64,000 bases of DNA from contig NZ_JAJJWH010000017.1 of the NCBI RefSeq assembly GCF_020907245.1, positions 1 through 64,000 on the forward strand. Reading direction: 5' to 3'. The first letter of the stretch is position 1. The number at the start of each line of letters is the position of its first letter. The stretch is from Pontibacter harenae (lineage in GTDB: Bacteria > Bacteroidota > Bacteroidia > Cytophagales > Hymenobacteraceae). Shown in pieces: positions 42,163 to 51,842 of this stretch. Both the position numbers and the translations under genes were made by a program. The notes beneath the pieces were generated by a model. That model worked only from the letters and a program-made list of their open reading frames with translations, was not told the DNA's origin and did no database searches.

Positions 42163-43680
42163 TTGAACCTTCTTTCTCCATACTGGCTTTTTGCAGCATT
42201 GGCAGTACTTGTGCCAATTGCCATACACCTATGGAACAAGCGGCAAGGGAAAACGGTGAAGGTGGGAAGCCTGCGCTGGCTGCAGCCAGCAGCTAGCAAG
42301 CAGTGGAGCAGTATTAAGTTAAACAATGTGTGGCTACTCTTGTTGCGCTGCCTAATTTTTATAGTACTGGCTGTGGCGTTGGCACAACCTGTTTGGGAGG
42401 AACACCCACAAGAGCCACAGGGGCAGAAGGCGGTATATATGGGGGAAGAACTGCTCTATTCCTCAGCGCTGGAAAAGATAAAACCTACCATTGAATCGCT
42501 GCTACAGCGTGGCTATAGCCTGCACCGCTACAACTCAAATTTTGAGCAGATACCGCAGGAGAACTGGCAACACATCAGTAATAGAACCAGCGATTCAACT
42601 GTAACAGACAGCACAAACTACTGGAATCTTTTGGCAGCTCTTGCGCAAAGGCATCAGCAGGAAGAAGACAGTCTTTGGCTGTTCACTTCTGATCAGCAAC
42701 GTTATTTTAGAGGTACAAAGCCTGCCTCCATACCTACCAATATACATTGGATACCAGTTGCCACAGAAGCAGCATCGGCCTGGGTGCAAACCGCTACACA
42801 ACTTTCTTCGGATAGTCTGCTGCTGATCATCGGCCAGAGCAACCGTGAGAGCACAACGTTTAGCCAGCAGCGCATCGCCAGCTCCGCCCAAAGTATTAAC
42901 CTGCCTAACAACCAAAAGCTACAACTACGGCGGCGGCAGGACAGTTTACAAATTATTCATCCTGGCCAAAGTATAAATCAGGTTCCAATACAGCAGAAGC
43001 CACTGCAGGTGGCCATCCTTTATGAGGAGGCGCAGGAGGCAGAGCTTCCGTACTTGCAAGCTGCTATCAGCGCCATCAGCAACTACACGGGCTTGCCTAT
43101 CAACATAAATACGGCAGTAGCACAACAACCTGACACGGCTGTACAATGGGTTTTCTGGTTACGAAACGAGGCGGTGCCTACGCAACTGCTACAGCAGGTG
43201 GCGCAACAAGGGCTACAGCTATGGGTGCAATCTGCGAATAGGCCTTCAGCCATCAAAACAAGCTTAACTACAACTGCTGATACACCTGTTCCTATACACC
43301 AGCTGAGTGCAACAACAGCAAGACAAAGCAATATGCTTTGGGCAACTACCAACGGAGAGGAGTTGCTTTCAGTTCAGCCCATAGGGCGAGGCAATGTATA
43401 CAGGTTCCGCAGTGGCTTTAGCCCAGCCTGGAGTGGCTTAGGGCAAAGTGCGCAACTGCCAGAGCTCCTGTTTCCACTGTTATTTCCACAGCCAAACAAA
43501 ACAGCTTACGACATGCGAGCCCTGGACGAGCGGCAACTGAAGCCTGCCACACATGCTGTGGCTACTACTGTCTCTACACCTGACGCAGCAAAACAACACC
43601 TATTGCCGTGGTATGTTCTAGCAGCGTTTGTGTTGTTTTTAATGGAGCGAATCATTGCCAGCAGACGTGTAAAAGTTTAA
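42163..43680 (+). CDS. BatA-like membrane protein (N-terminal double-TM type)
   Basis: A 505-aa protein starting at TTG. It begins with the conserved N-terminal membrane domain of BatA/TIGR02226 (MNLLSPYWLFAALAVLVPIAIHLWNKRQGKTVKVGSLRWLQP), followed by a second helix near 60-80, a periplasmic or cytoplasmic Gln/Ser/Thr-rich region, and a C-terminal helix (about 480-498). The VWA domain of classical BatA was not seen. It sits in the expected place after DUF58. Probably a membrane anchor of the MoxR-associated complex. Confidence 0.85.
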   Translation: MNLLSPYWLFAALAVLVPIAIHLWNKRQGKTVKVGSLRWLQPAASKQWSSIKLNNVWLLLLRCLIFIVLAVALAQPVWEEHPQEPQGQKAVYMGEELLYSSALEKIKPTIESLLQRGYSLHRYNSNFEQIPQENWQHISNRTSDSTVTDSTNYWNLLAALAQRHQQEEDSLWLFTSDQQRYFRGTKPASIPTNIHWIPVATEAASAWVQTATQLSSDSLLLIIGQSNRESTTFSQQRIASSAQSINLPNNQKLQLRRRQDSLQIIHPGQSINQVPIQQKPLQVAILYEEAQEAELPYLQAAISAISNYTGLPININTAVAQQPDTAVQWVFWLRNEAVPTQLLQQVAQQGLQLWVQSANRPSAIKTSLTTTADTPVPIHQLSATTARQSNMLWATTNGEELLSVQPIGRGNVYRFRSGFSPAWSGLGQSAQLPELLFPLLFPQPNKTAYDMRALDERQLKPATHAVATTVSTPDAAKQHLLPWYVLAAFVLFLMERIIASRRVKV

Positions 43681-43682
43681 GT

Positions 43683-45866
43683 ATGGACCAGGAACAAAGT
43701 ATACAAACCTTACAGCGCATCCGACGGCAGTATTTGCAGGCAAAAACCTGGCTGTACGCGCAGCAGTCATCGGCAGCTGTGGCGGTTGGTGGTGCTATAC
43801 TTTTCAAGTGGAAGTTTGAGGTGCCGCTGCTCACAGCTACTGCCGTGACAATGATGGTGGGGGCTGTTTTATACCTTGCACTGCGATGGAAAAGTTTGCA
43901 GCGCATCAGTCTGAAGCAGGTAGCCGAGCACCTGAACCGCCAGTACCCGCAGCTGGAAGATAGCACCGCACTTTTGCTTCGTCCTGCCGCTGAGCTGAAC
44001 CTGCTGGAACGCTTGCAGCAACAAAAAATAGCCGAACGATTGCAGGCACTTCATCCTGATAAGAAAAAGGCATTCAGGTTAAAACCCACAGCATCGCGTG
44101 TAGCATTGGCCGTAGGGTTAGCCTTGGCCCTGTTAATTGTTTATGTACCTGCCGCATCCTTTGCACCAGCTTTCAACACCAATGATGAGCTACTGATTGA
44201 GTTTCCTGATGTGCCTGCCGCCGTTGCTGACACTGCTGTGAGCATTGAGGAAATAGAAATAACAGTTACTCCGCCAGCTTACACGGGCAAAAAAGCCTAT
44301 AAAGCGGAGCAGCCGAATCTGCGTGTGGAGCAGGGCGCAACCGTAACATGGCACATCAGCACAAACAAACCAGCAGAAAAGCTATCGTTGGTACTAAATG
44401 AACAAACTCCGTTGCCGCTACGCCAGCTAAAAGAATCCTATACTATAGCACGTACTTTTACAGAACCAGCACTGTACCACCTCAACCTCAACGGACAGAA
44501 ATCAGCATACTATACGTTGGAGATCATTCCCGACGAGGCACCTCTTATTCAAATCAGCAAACCAAAGCAATACACAGAAATATTGTTTGGAGAACCGCAG
44601 CGGGTAAGCCTGCAGGTACAACTATCTGATGATTATGGCATACGAGAAGCAAATCTGATAGCAACTGTAGCAAAAGGCACAGGCGAGGCTGTGAAGTTTC
44701 GGGAAGAGAAAATGAGCTTAGGGCTTAACGGCACCAAGCGGAGTTTGCAAGTAAACCAAACGCTTGACCTAAAAAAGCTAGGCATGACGTACGGCGATGA
44801 ACTATACTTCTACCTGCAGGCTTGGGACAACCACCAAGGCTACACCCGCTCCGAAACTTACTTTGTGCAGATTGAGGACACCACCATTGTAGAGTCTTCT
44901 TTTGATATGTCGATGGGCGTGAATCCTGTGCCAGAGTATTTCCGGAGCCAGCGGCAAATTATTATCGATACAGAGAAGCTACTGGCAGAGCAGAAAAGCA
45001 TCAGCAAAACCACTTTTGATGAACGCTCCAACAATACTGGGGTGGACCAAAAGCTGCTGCGCCTGCGCTACGGCAAGTTTTTAGGTGAAGAAGCTGAAAG
45101 CGGCATAGGACCAGGAGGCGGTATACCAGAAGGCGAAGAAGGCCACCACGCTGACGACGGCCATGATCACGGTGCGGCTGAGTTCAGAGACAAGAACGAT
45201 CCGCAGGCGCTGCTCGACCCTTACATGCACAAACACGACCAGGAAGGTGAAGCTACCATTTTTGAACCCGCCGTGAAAGCCAAACTGAAAGGGGCACTGG
45301 CTCAGATGTGGGAGGCAGAACTTCGGCTTCGGACAAGTAAACCCAAGGAGGCATTGCCTTTTGAATACAAAGCGCTGCGCATGCTGAAGGAAGTGCAGCA
45401 AAGCACCCGCACCTATGTTGCCAAAACAGGATTCGAAGCTCCGCCTCTGAAAGAGCCAGAACTACGTCTGACAGGTGAGTTAAATAAAATCACGCCGCCA
45501 GCAAAGCGTACTACCACAGAAAATGAAGCTACTCTACCGCATACACGCGCTGCGCTGCAATGGTTGGAGCGCCAGAAAATTGGCGGGAAGTATAGCCAAA
45601 GAGATGCACAACTACTGGAGCGGGCGGGACAGGAGCTTGGTCAAGAGGCACTGCATCAACCTGGCCGATATCTCCGAGCCCTGCAGGACCTCCGCACGCT
45701 AATCGCAGACATCAACCGTAAGCAGCCACTCTGTGCGCCTTGCCTAATAACGGTGGAACGGGCATGGCAGGAATTGTTACCCCCAGCGGAGAGGACACCA
45801 CAGAAAACCAGCACTATCAGAAGCAAACTTTCGCAGCAGTATAGGGAGGAGTTAAATAAAAGATAA
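43683..45866 (+). CDS. DUF4175-like membrane protein
   Basis: I start at ATG 43683 (727 aa: MDQEQSIQTLQRIRR), 2 nt after the previous stop; the longer frame starts inside it. Two N-terminal helices (about 30-50 and 56-74), a third near 138-158, then a large soluble part with Ig-like segments (ITVTPPAYTGKKAYKAEQ, LSDDYGIREANLIATV) typical of DUF4175, and a His-rich stretch (EEGHHADDGHDHG, about 497-510) that could bind metal. The C-terminal half is helical and charged. Role unknown; the family is usual in these MoxR operons in Bacteroidota. Confidence 0.83.
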   Translation: MDQEQSIQTLQRIRRQYLQAKTWLYAQQSSAAVAVGGAILFKWKFEVPLLTATAVTMMVGAVLYLALRWKSLQRISLKQVAEHLNRQYPQLEDSTALLLRPAAELNLLERLQQQKIAERLQALHPDKKKAFRLKPTASRVALAVGLALALLIVYVPAASFAPAFNTNDELLIEFPDVPAAVADTAVSIEEIEITVTPPAYTGKKAYKAEQPNLRVEQGATVTWHISTNKPAEKLSLVLNEQTPLPLRQLKESYTIARTFTEPALYHLNLNGQKSAYYTLEIIPDEAPLIQISKPKQYTEILFGEPQRVSLQVQLSDDYGIREANLIATVAKGTGEAVKFREEKMSLGLNGTKRSLQVNQTLDLKKLGMTYGDELYFYLQAWDNHQGYTRSETYFVQIEDTTIVESSFDMSMGVNPVPEYFRSQRQIIIDTEKLLAEQKSISKTTFDERSNNTGVDQKLLRLRYGKFLGEEAESGIGPGGGIPEGEEGHHADDGHDHGAAEFRDKNDPQALLDPYMHKHDQEGEATIFEPAVKAKLKGALAQMWEAELRLRTSKPKEALPFEYKALRMLKEVQQSTRTYVAKTGFEAPPLKEPELRLTGELNKITPPAKRTTTENEATLPHTRAALQWLERQKIGGKYSQRDAQLLERAGQELGQEALHQPGRYLRALQDLRTLIADINRKQPLCAPCLITVERAWQELLPPAERTPQKTSTIRSKLSQQYREELNKR

Positions 45867-45952
45867 AGCAGCAGAAGGAAGGTACACTACAGCAAATTAA
45901 TTATTTTCAAATATCTAAGCTAGTATAAGACGTCCTTAAAAACACATTAACT

Positions 45953-47011
45953 ATGAGAAAAACGACATTATTGATAACTACCTTTGTTTTTTGCTGGCTG
46001 CTTTCTGGCACATTTGCCACAGCTCAACCCATGGTAAAACTTACAAATTATACTTACTCCCCCCAGCGTGCTAGCATTGGCAAAATTGTGAGTAAAAATG
46101 CGACTCAGCCTAAAGTAAAGCTTATCGGAGAGAGTGCTAAACTTTTTAAGATAGACAGAAATAATAACCTACTTGCCCAAAAGGCATTTGCCAACAATAA
46201 TGCAAAATGGCACGACGTAGTGATAGAGTTTGCAATAACGGGAGGCACAAAGCGAGACACCATGAGAATTGTAAAAGATCAGTTTATACAGAACAAAGTA
46301 ATTGCCCACCGTGGTGCCTGGAAAAACACAGGGGCTACGGAAAACTCTATAGCTGCGCTTCATCATGCTATAAAGTTGGGTTGCGAGGGAAGCGAGTTTG
46401 ATGTACACATGTCTGCAGATTCAGTGCTGTTTATAAACCACGATCCTACTGTTCACGGCGTGCCAATTGAACAGAGCCAATCTGAGGAACTGTCAAAAAT
46501 GAAACTTGAGAATGGCAAATACCTTCCGACGCTGGAAGCCTACCTGAAGGAGGGGATGAAGCAGAATACAACAAAGCTTATACTAGAGATCAAACCGTCT
46601 GTGGTCAGCAAAGAACGTTCTATAGCTTTGGCCGAAAAGGTGGTAGCGCTGGTGCATGAATCAAAAGCACAAGGCTGGGTAGATTATATCAGTTTTGACT
46701 ATGATATACTGAGGCGTGTGCTAGAACTGGATTCGGATGCAAAGGTCTCATACTTAAAAGGTGACAAATCTCCTGAAGAGTTGCAAAGAGATAACTTCTA
46801 TGGTTTTGACTACCATTTTTCTGTTTTGCAGAAGCAGGAAAACTGGATAAAAGAAGCTCACGAGCGAAACTTAACCGTTAACGCCTGGACGGTGAATGCC
46901 CCGAACGTAATGGATTGGCTGCTGGAGCGAAATGCTGATTTTATCACCACCAACGAACCTGAATTACTCCTGCAGAAAGTCGCAAACCTAAAGCAAAGTG
47001 CTGGTAAATAA
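45953..47011 (+). CDS. glycerophosphodiester phosphodiesterase
   Basis: A 352-aa secreted protein: signal peptide (about 1-25), an N-terminal Ig/cadherin-like domain (about 28-110) and a GDPD domain (about 113-345). Catalytic residues include His119-Arg120 in VIAHRGAW, Glu and Asp in GSEFDVHMSAD, and His in INHDPTVHG. It hydrolyses glycerophosphodiesters to glycerol-3-phosphate and an alcohol, likely salvaging phosphate or lipid head groups in the periplasm. It lies between the DUF4175-like gene and the final gene of the operon with gaps of 86 and 37 nt, an unusual guest in a MoxR operon. Confidence 0.9.
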   Translation: MRKTTLLITTFVFCWLLSGTFATAQPMVKLTNYTYSPQRASIGKIVSKNATQPKVKLIGESAKLFKIDRNNNLLAQKAFANNNAKWHDVVIEFAITGGTKRDTMRIVKDQFIQNKVIAHRGAWKNTGATENSIAALHHAIKLGCEGSEFDVHMSADSVLFINHDPTVHGVPIEQSQSEELSKMKLENGKYLPTLEAYLKEGMKQNTTKLILEIKPSVVSKERSIALAEKVVALVHESKAQGWVDYISFDYDILRRVLELDSDAKVSYLKGDKSPEELQRDNFYGFDYHFSVLQKQENWIKEAHERNLTVNAWTVNAPNVMDWLLERNADFITTNEPELLLQKVANLKQSAGK

Positions 47012-47048
47012 ATTAAGTTTAATCTTCCTCCTACTACAATAGCTTACC

Positions 47049-48851
47049 TTGATCGGAAACCACTCATACTTATCCTGGCTTGTTGCCGCAGCCGTTATCT
47101 TGCTGCTGGTGTGGCTGGCGTGGCGCAGGCCAAATCGTCAGCGGCTGGTTTGGCGTGTGGTGGCCAGCATAGTGGCAGGCATAAGCATCGTTCTTCTGTT
47201 GTTTCCGCCAACTTTCCAGAAAGCCATAGATCCTACTTCGGCTATTCTTTTAACAGAGGGCTTTGATACTGATACCTTGGAAGCGCTACTGCAACAGCAA
47301 GAAGCGAAACCGCATACCTATACTTACAGAACCTCAGCAGCAGAAGCCAAGCCTCTAACGGATTTGTACAGCCTACAACAGGAGCAACCGAGCCTGCAAA
47401 TACTACACATATTGGGTTATGGTTTAGAAGATGAAGACCTGCGGACGCTACAGCATGTGCAGGTAGTACCGCATCTGTCTCCTGCGCCAGCTGGTGTGGC
47501 AGCTTTACAATGGCCTGAGTCGGTAAAGTTGGGCGAGACGGTGCAGGTAGCTGGCAAGTATAAAAGCACTGAAAACGAGTGGCTGTACTTACAGGCTGCA
47601 GGCCAGGTGCAGGATTCAGTGGGGTTAAAAAGCGACAGCACCTTAACTTTTCAGCTACGCTACACACCAAAGCAGGAAGGTCGCTTTACCTATCGTATTT
47701 TGGCTAAAAAAGCGGGAGCCGTAGATACGCTGGGACAAGTGCCTGTACAGGTGCAATCTGTGAAAAAGCTTGAAGTGCTGCTCCTAACTTCTTCCCCCTC
47801 CTTCGAATTCAAGTTCCTGAAAAATTATTTGGCGGAACAGCAGCATCGGGTGGCATGGCGCAGCACCATCAGCAAAGACATCAGCCAGAGCGAATGGGCA
47901 AACATGCCGAAAGTGAGTCTTGAGCGTGTTACGCAGAAATTACTGCAAAATTTTGATGTAGTAATCACAGAGCCAGAAGCCTTACAAAGCATGTCTGCTA
48001 CAGAACGTGCCACCTTACAACGCGCTGCTACCGAAGAAGGCTTAGGTATACTGACCATTGCCTCGGCACCTGTAAACAGCCGCTCCACCTCCTTCTTCAC
48101 CAATTTCCAAACGAAGCGGATTTCGCAGCAGGATACCCGCACTACCCACGCCTCCTGGTCGGGCACCACAGAAGCCAGCACTTTTGCCACACCTTATACG
48201 TTGGTCAGTTCAAGTGCTATAACTGGTTTGGTAGAAGAGAAGGGCAACAACCTTTTAGCAGGAGCAAAACAAACAGGATGGGGCAAAGTGGCCATGAGTT
48301 TGGTACCACAGACTTTTCCTTGGCAACTGGAAGGGAAGGAACAGGTATACGCCAGCTACTGGGCCACTCTGCTAACCGCCATCGCAAAGCAGGAAGTAAA
48401 GGAGAAGTTCTGGAAACTTACTTCACCACAAATACCGCAGCCAAACAAACCCGCTGTGCTCTCATTTACAGACTATACTTTAGATGCTGCTGCCCCGCCT
48501 GTTGCTACAGTTACCAGCTTAACCGACTCGGTAAGTATAAGCCTGCCGCTTGCACAGCACCCTTTGCAGGGGGAGCAGTTCAGCGGTACTTTCTGGCCCC
48601 ACCAAACAGGCTGGCATGTAGCGCAAACTCCTGATGCGCCGCCGTATTATTTCTTTGTGCAGGATACCGCTTCCTGGGCTTTTGAAAGCATACAGCAACG
48701 GCAACAGGCAACACAGGCTTATGTGGCAAGGCAAAGTATAAAATCAGCAGAGGCTACAATCGCGTACCAGGAGGAGCAGGTCCCGCTTATTTGGTTTTTC
48801 CTGCTGTTTGTGCTGAGCAGCGGCTTTTTGTGGTTAGAGGAGAAACTATAG
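47049..48851 (+). CDS. membrane protein of the MoxR/BatA operon (double-TM, Ig-like, C-terminal TM)
   Basis: A 600-aa protein starting at TTG. Two N-terminal helices (about 8-25 and 35-56), a long extracytoplasmic segment with Ig-like beta sequence (KLGETVQVAGKYKSTENEWLYLQAAGQVQDS), an alpha/beta segment resembling a glutamine-amidotransferase-like fold (VLLLTSSPSFEFKFLKNYLAEQQHRVAWR), and a C-terminal helix (about 577-594). No catalytic motif is identified. It is the last gene of the run, with no terminator visible before the convergent hydrolase gene. Probably part of the same membrane complex. Confidence 0.75.
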   Translation: MIGNHSYLSWLVAAAVILLLVWLAWRRPNRQRLVWRVVASIVAGISIVLLLFPPTFQKAIDPTSAILLTEGFDTDTLEALLQQQEAKPHTYTYRTSAAEAKPLTDLYSLQQEQPSLQILHILGYGLEDEDLRTLQHVQVVPHLSPAPAGVAALQWPESVKLGETVQVAGKYKSTENEWLYLQAAGQVQDSVGLKSDSTLTFQLRYTPKQEGRFTYRILAKKAGAVDTLGQVPVQVQSVKKLEVLLLTSSPSFEFKFLKNYLAEQQHRVAWRSTISKDISQSEWANMPKVSLERVTQKLLQNFDVVITEPEALQSMSATERATLQRAATEEGLGILTIASAPVNSRSTSFFTNFQTKRISQQDTRTTHASWSGTTEASTFATPYTLVSSSAITGLVEEKGNNLLAGAKQTGWGKVAMSLVPQTFPWQLEGKEQVYASYWATLLTAIAKQEVKEKFWKLTSPQIPQPNKPAVLSFTDYTLDAAAPPVATVTSLTDSVSISLPLAQHPLQGEQFSGTFWPHQTGWHVAQTPDAPPYYFFVQDTASWAFESIQQRQQATQAYVARQSIKSAEATIAYQEEQVPLIWFFLLFVLSSGFLWLEEKL

Positions 48852-48917
48852 CGCTGTAGCTGACAAAATACTCTCAGGCCTAGGATACGCTGTGAGGTTT
48901 GTGGGGGCGAGCGGCAT

Positions 48918-49727
48918 TTATACTTTCAGCTTTTCAGCAAAAGCGTCTAATAGTTTAGTTAGTTGCGGCACTTTTTCTAGATTTAAAGTGTGCCCTGCTT
49001 TTTCCAGTACCTGCAACTCTCCATTTGGCAAGGCTTGTGCCATAGCTTCGCCCATTTCTACAGCACACAGCATGTCTTCTTCGCCCTGCACTACCAGCAC
49101 GGGCAGCCGTACCTTTTTCAGCTCCTCCAGGTAGGGTTGGCTGGCTTTTATTGTCTGGAACATCTCCAGCAATTTATAGGTTTGCAAGCTTTTGTTGGCT
49201 TTGCTGCTTTTCAGGTTTTCCAAGCTGATGATGGGTTTCTGAATGTAGCTGCGGCCCAGCACTAGCGGCAACATCACCTCCAATAGCAAGGGATAACCTC
49301 CCGCTCTTAAAGCCTGTTCCCAGCCCGAAACTACTGCCTCAAAATAAGCATCTTTTTGAGCAAAAGTAGATAGTAGCACCCCTGCCTGCACCAGCTCTGG
49401 ATGGTTTACCAGCAGCCGTTGTGCCACAGCTCCCCCGAAAGAGATACCGACTATGATCGTATTCTGTAGCTGAAGCGCACGCAGAAAGTGGGCCAGGTCG
49501 GCGGCATGATGTTCGAAAGTATAAAGGCCTCCAGCCGCATCGGATTGCCCCTGCGAGAGCAGGTCTACCAGCACCAGTCTATACTTCTTGCTAAGTGCGT
49601 ACACCACGCCTGCCCAGGCACCCGTACTTTGCGACAGGCCATTCAGGAAAATCATGGTTTGGGTGGCTTCTGCCTTCCCAAGCACTTCGTAGTAAAGCTC
49701 CAGGCCGTTTGGCAATTGGTGTTTCAT
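48918..49727 (-). CDS. alpha/beta hydrolase
   Basis: A 269-aa alpha/beta-hydrolase-fold protein without signal peptide. The nucleophile elbow is GISFGG (Ser near residue 96), the oxyanion region is MIFLNGLSQSTGAW, the acid is probably the Asp in VVQGEEDMLC, and the catalytic His is in KAGHTLNLEKVP near the C-terminus. Substrate unknown; the family includes esterases and C-C hydrolases. Convergent to the MoxR operon. The OmpA-family gene upstream on the same strand is separated by a terminator. Confidence 0.9.
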   Translation of the reverse strand: MKHQLPNGLELYYEVLGKAEATQTMIFLNGLSQSTGAWAGVVYALSKKYRLVLVDLLSQGQSDAAGGLYTFEHHAADLAHFLRALQLQNTIIVGISFGGAVAQRLLVNHPELVQAGVLLSTFAQKDAYFEAVVSGWEQALRAGGYPLLLEVMLPLVLGRSYIQKPIISLENLKSSKANKSLQTYKLLEMFQTIKASQPYLEELKKVRLPVLVVQGEEDMLCAVEMGEAMAQALPNGELQVLEKAGHTLNLEKVPQLTKLLDAFAEKLKV

Positions 49728-49759
49728 GGACGGTAGTTAAAGCTGCAATTTACAAAAAC

Positions 49760-49799
49760 AAAGGAGCCGAAACTTGTCTAAGCTTCGGCTCCTTTTTAT
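49760..49799 (-). terminator. terminator of the adhesin/PorP/OmpA operon
   Basis: A 12-bp perfect stem (49760-49771 with 49784-49795) with the core GGAGCCGAA; read on the minus strand it is followed by a T-rich run. It lies 18 nt beyond the stop of the OmpA-family gene. Confidence 0.8.
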
Positions 49800-49816
49800 C
49801 TGGGCAATGCCTACAG

Positions 49817-51832
49817 TTACTTTTTAGCCGTTGTTGGTGTGGCAAGTATTTTAAATTCTGTTCTTCTGTTTCGCTGGTGCTCATATTCCGAGCATAAAAC
49901 TCCATCTGAGCATCGGTTAAGCAACTGAGTTTCTCCATAACCCTGTGCCACTAGCCTTTCTTTACTGATACCCTTCAGAATAAGATAATCCACAGCTGCT
50001 TGCGCTCTGAGCTCTGACAGCATCTGGTTATACCAATGAGTTTGGCGACTATCGGTGTGGGAACTGAGCTCTATGCTAATGCGAGGGTTATCTTTCAGCG
50101 TCTGCACTAGCTTGTCCAGTTCTTTTGCTGCGTCTGGTCTGATGTCCCATTTATCTAGGTCGTAGTAGATGTTCTCCAGCACAATTGGCACGTTGGGAGT
50201 ATCGCGGTTAAAGATCATTTCTACTTTTACAGAATCGGTGTTTTGCACGCATTCTGGTTTAATTGCAACAGACTGTGTTAAATAGCCAGGCTTACTACCC
50301 CTGATAATATAGTCTAAACCAGCTTTTACCTGAAACACAAAGTTGCCGTTCGCATCTGACTTAATCTCTTTAAGCGTCCCGTTGTTTTCTTCGAACAACT
50401 GCAGCAACACGTTGTCTACTGGTATCTCTCTTTTCTTATCGGTACCTGCTATGGCTAGACGTTCTATTGTTTTGCCGAAAAGCGTGCAAGGCACACGCAC
50501 TTCAGTAAATGAGTAAATATCATCAAAGCCATTCTGAGTTTGGCGGCCAGAAGAGATCATGCCTTTTCTGCCCGTGCTATCCATGCTAATACCTAAATCA
50601 TCGTGAGAACTGTTAATCGGGTACTTTAAGTTTTCTACCGCCGTCCAGTCTTTGTGTATACCAACGGCTCTAAATACATCTAAACCACCCATACCTATGT
50701 GGCCGTCCGAAGAAAAGTATAGGTTTCCATCAGCTCCTATACTAGGAAAACTCTCTCTACCTGGTGTATTGATCACTTTACCCGCATTTACGGGCTCGCT
50801 CCAGGAGCCATCTTCATTTAAGACACAGTAGTAAATATCAGTTTCACCTAAACCGCCAGGCATGTCCGAAGAAAAATAGAGCATGTTACCGTCTGATGTT
50901 ATGGCAGGATGCCCTACAGAATACTCGTTTGTGTTGTTGTACTTAAAAGCTTTTGCTTTGCCCCATTTATCTTCACCCTCACGCACCGACGTATAAATAC
51001 CAAGCCTGTTGATGTAGGCACCGCCACTTCCAGAACCTTTAAACCAACTCGTTGGATCGGTGTTGGCCTTCTTGGTGCCTTTCTTAACGCTGTGGGTACG
51101 CGTAAAATACAGGGTTTGCTCTTTTTCGAGGTATGCACCTGGGCCGTTGTGGTAATCTGTGTTTATAACTGCAGGTAGAGGTTTAGGAGTGGCATAGGTA
51201 CTGTCTGTCAGGGCGGTGGCATGGTAAAGCTGCACATAACCATTACCTGTCCAGCCAAAGCGAGCATTCTGGCCTTTATCGGCTAGTCTATCCGAAGCAA
51301 AAAGAAGGCCTCCGCTAAACTTAACAGGACTAAAATCAGCACCATCAGAACTTAGTTTTTCCTGCTTTTGAACTTTGTAAGGCTCAGGTGCTGCTATCCA
51401 GGCTAAAGCTGTGTCGCAGGAGGCTGCCATCTTCAAGCCTTGAGCTGCTCCTACTGGTACTTTTTTGCTGTACTCCAAAAACAAATCTTTTGCCTTCCCA
51501 TAATTACCGTTTCGTTTAGCTGCCTCGGCATATAGGTAAAGGTCCGATGGATCTGCTCCAGGAAAGCTAACAACCTGCGCATACCAAAACTCGGCTTCGC
51601 GGCTGTTATTCATAAGCCTGTAGCTGTTGGCAATACGCTGTATAACCTCCAACTTCGGCTCCCCATTCTCCAGAATTTGTTTGTACCGCTCCAGAGCTAG
51701 GCTATAGCTAAAACTGTTGTACAGCTCATCTGCCTCCTTTAGCGCTTTATCTGTCTTTTGGGCCAGTGCCTCCTGAGAGAAGCTTAGCAAAACAAACAGC
51801 AGTACAAGATTTATAATATGTGTGGCTTTCAT
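49817..51832 (-). CDS. PorE-like OmpA-family protein (TPR, PD40, CRD, OmpA)
   Basis: A 671-aa secreted protein with signal peptide (about 1-24). Domains in order: TPR-like helices (about 28-140), PD40/WD40-type beta-propeller repeats (about 165-430: YFTRTHSVKKGTK, NMLYFSSDMPGGLGETDIYY, GNLYFSSDGHIGMGGLDVFR), a carboxypeptidase-regulatory-like beta domain (about 445-530) and an OmpA C-terminal peptidoglycan-binding domain (about 545-665: SSHTDSRQTHWYNQMLSELRAQAAVDYL). This order is that of T9SS protein PorE. It is the third gene after a T9SS cargo and PorP/SprF, 10 nt from the latter. It probably links the surface complex to peptidoglycan. Confidence 0.88.
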   Translation of the reverse strand: MKATHIINLVLLFVLLSFSQEALAQKTDKALKEADELYNSFSYSLALERYKQILENGEPKLEVIQRIANSYRLMNNSREAEFWYAQVVSFPGADPSDLYLYAEAAKRNGNYGKAKDLFLEYSKKVPVGAAQGLKMAASCDTALAWIAAPEPYKVQKQEKLSSDGADFSPVKFSGGLLFASDRLADKGQNARFGWTGNGYVQLYHATALTDSTYATPKPLPAVINTDYHNGPGAYLEKEQTLYFTRTHSVKKGTKKANTDPTSWFKGSGSGGAYINRLGIYTSVREGEDKWGKAKAFKYNNTNEYSVGHPAITSDGNMLYFSSDMPGGLGETDIYYCVLNEDGSWSEPVNAGKVINTPGRESFPSIGADGNLYFSSDGHIGMGGLDVFRAVGIHKDWTAVENLKYPINSSHDDLGISMDSTGRKGMISSGRQTQNGFDDIYSFTEVRVPCTLFGKTIERLAIAGTDKKREIPVDNVLLQLFEENNGTLKEIKSDANGNFVFQVKAGLDYIIRGSKPGYLTQSVAIKPECVQNTDSVKVEMIFNRDTPNVPIVLENIYYDLDKWDIRPDAAKELDKLVQTLKDNPRISIELSSHTDSRQTHWYNQMLSELRAQAAVDYLILKGISKERLVAQGYGETQLLNRCSDGVLCSEYEHQRNRRTEFKILATPTTAKK

Positions 51833-51842
51833 TCTTTCGAGA

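Noticed and set aside
43608-43682. Longer N-terminus of the DUF4175-like protein
   Set aside because: It overlaps the C-terminal helix of the BatA-like gene in another frame; the ATG at 43683 directly after that gene's stop is the natural start.
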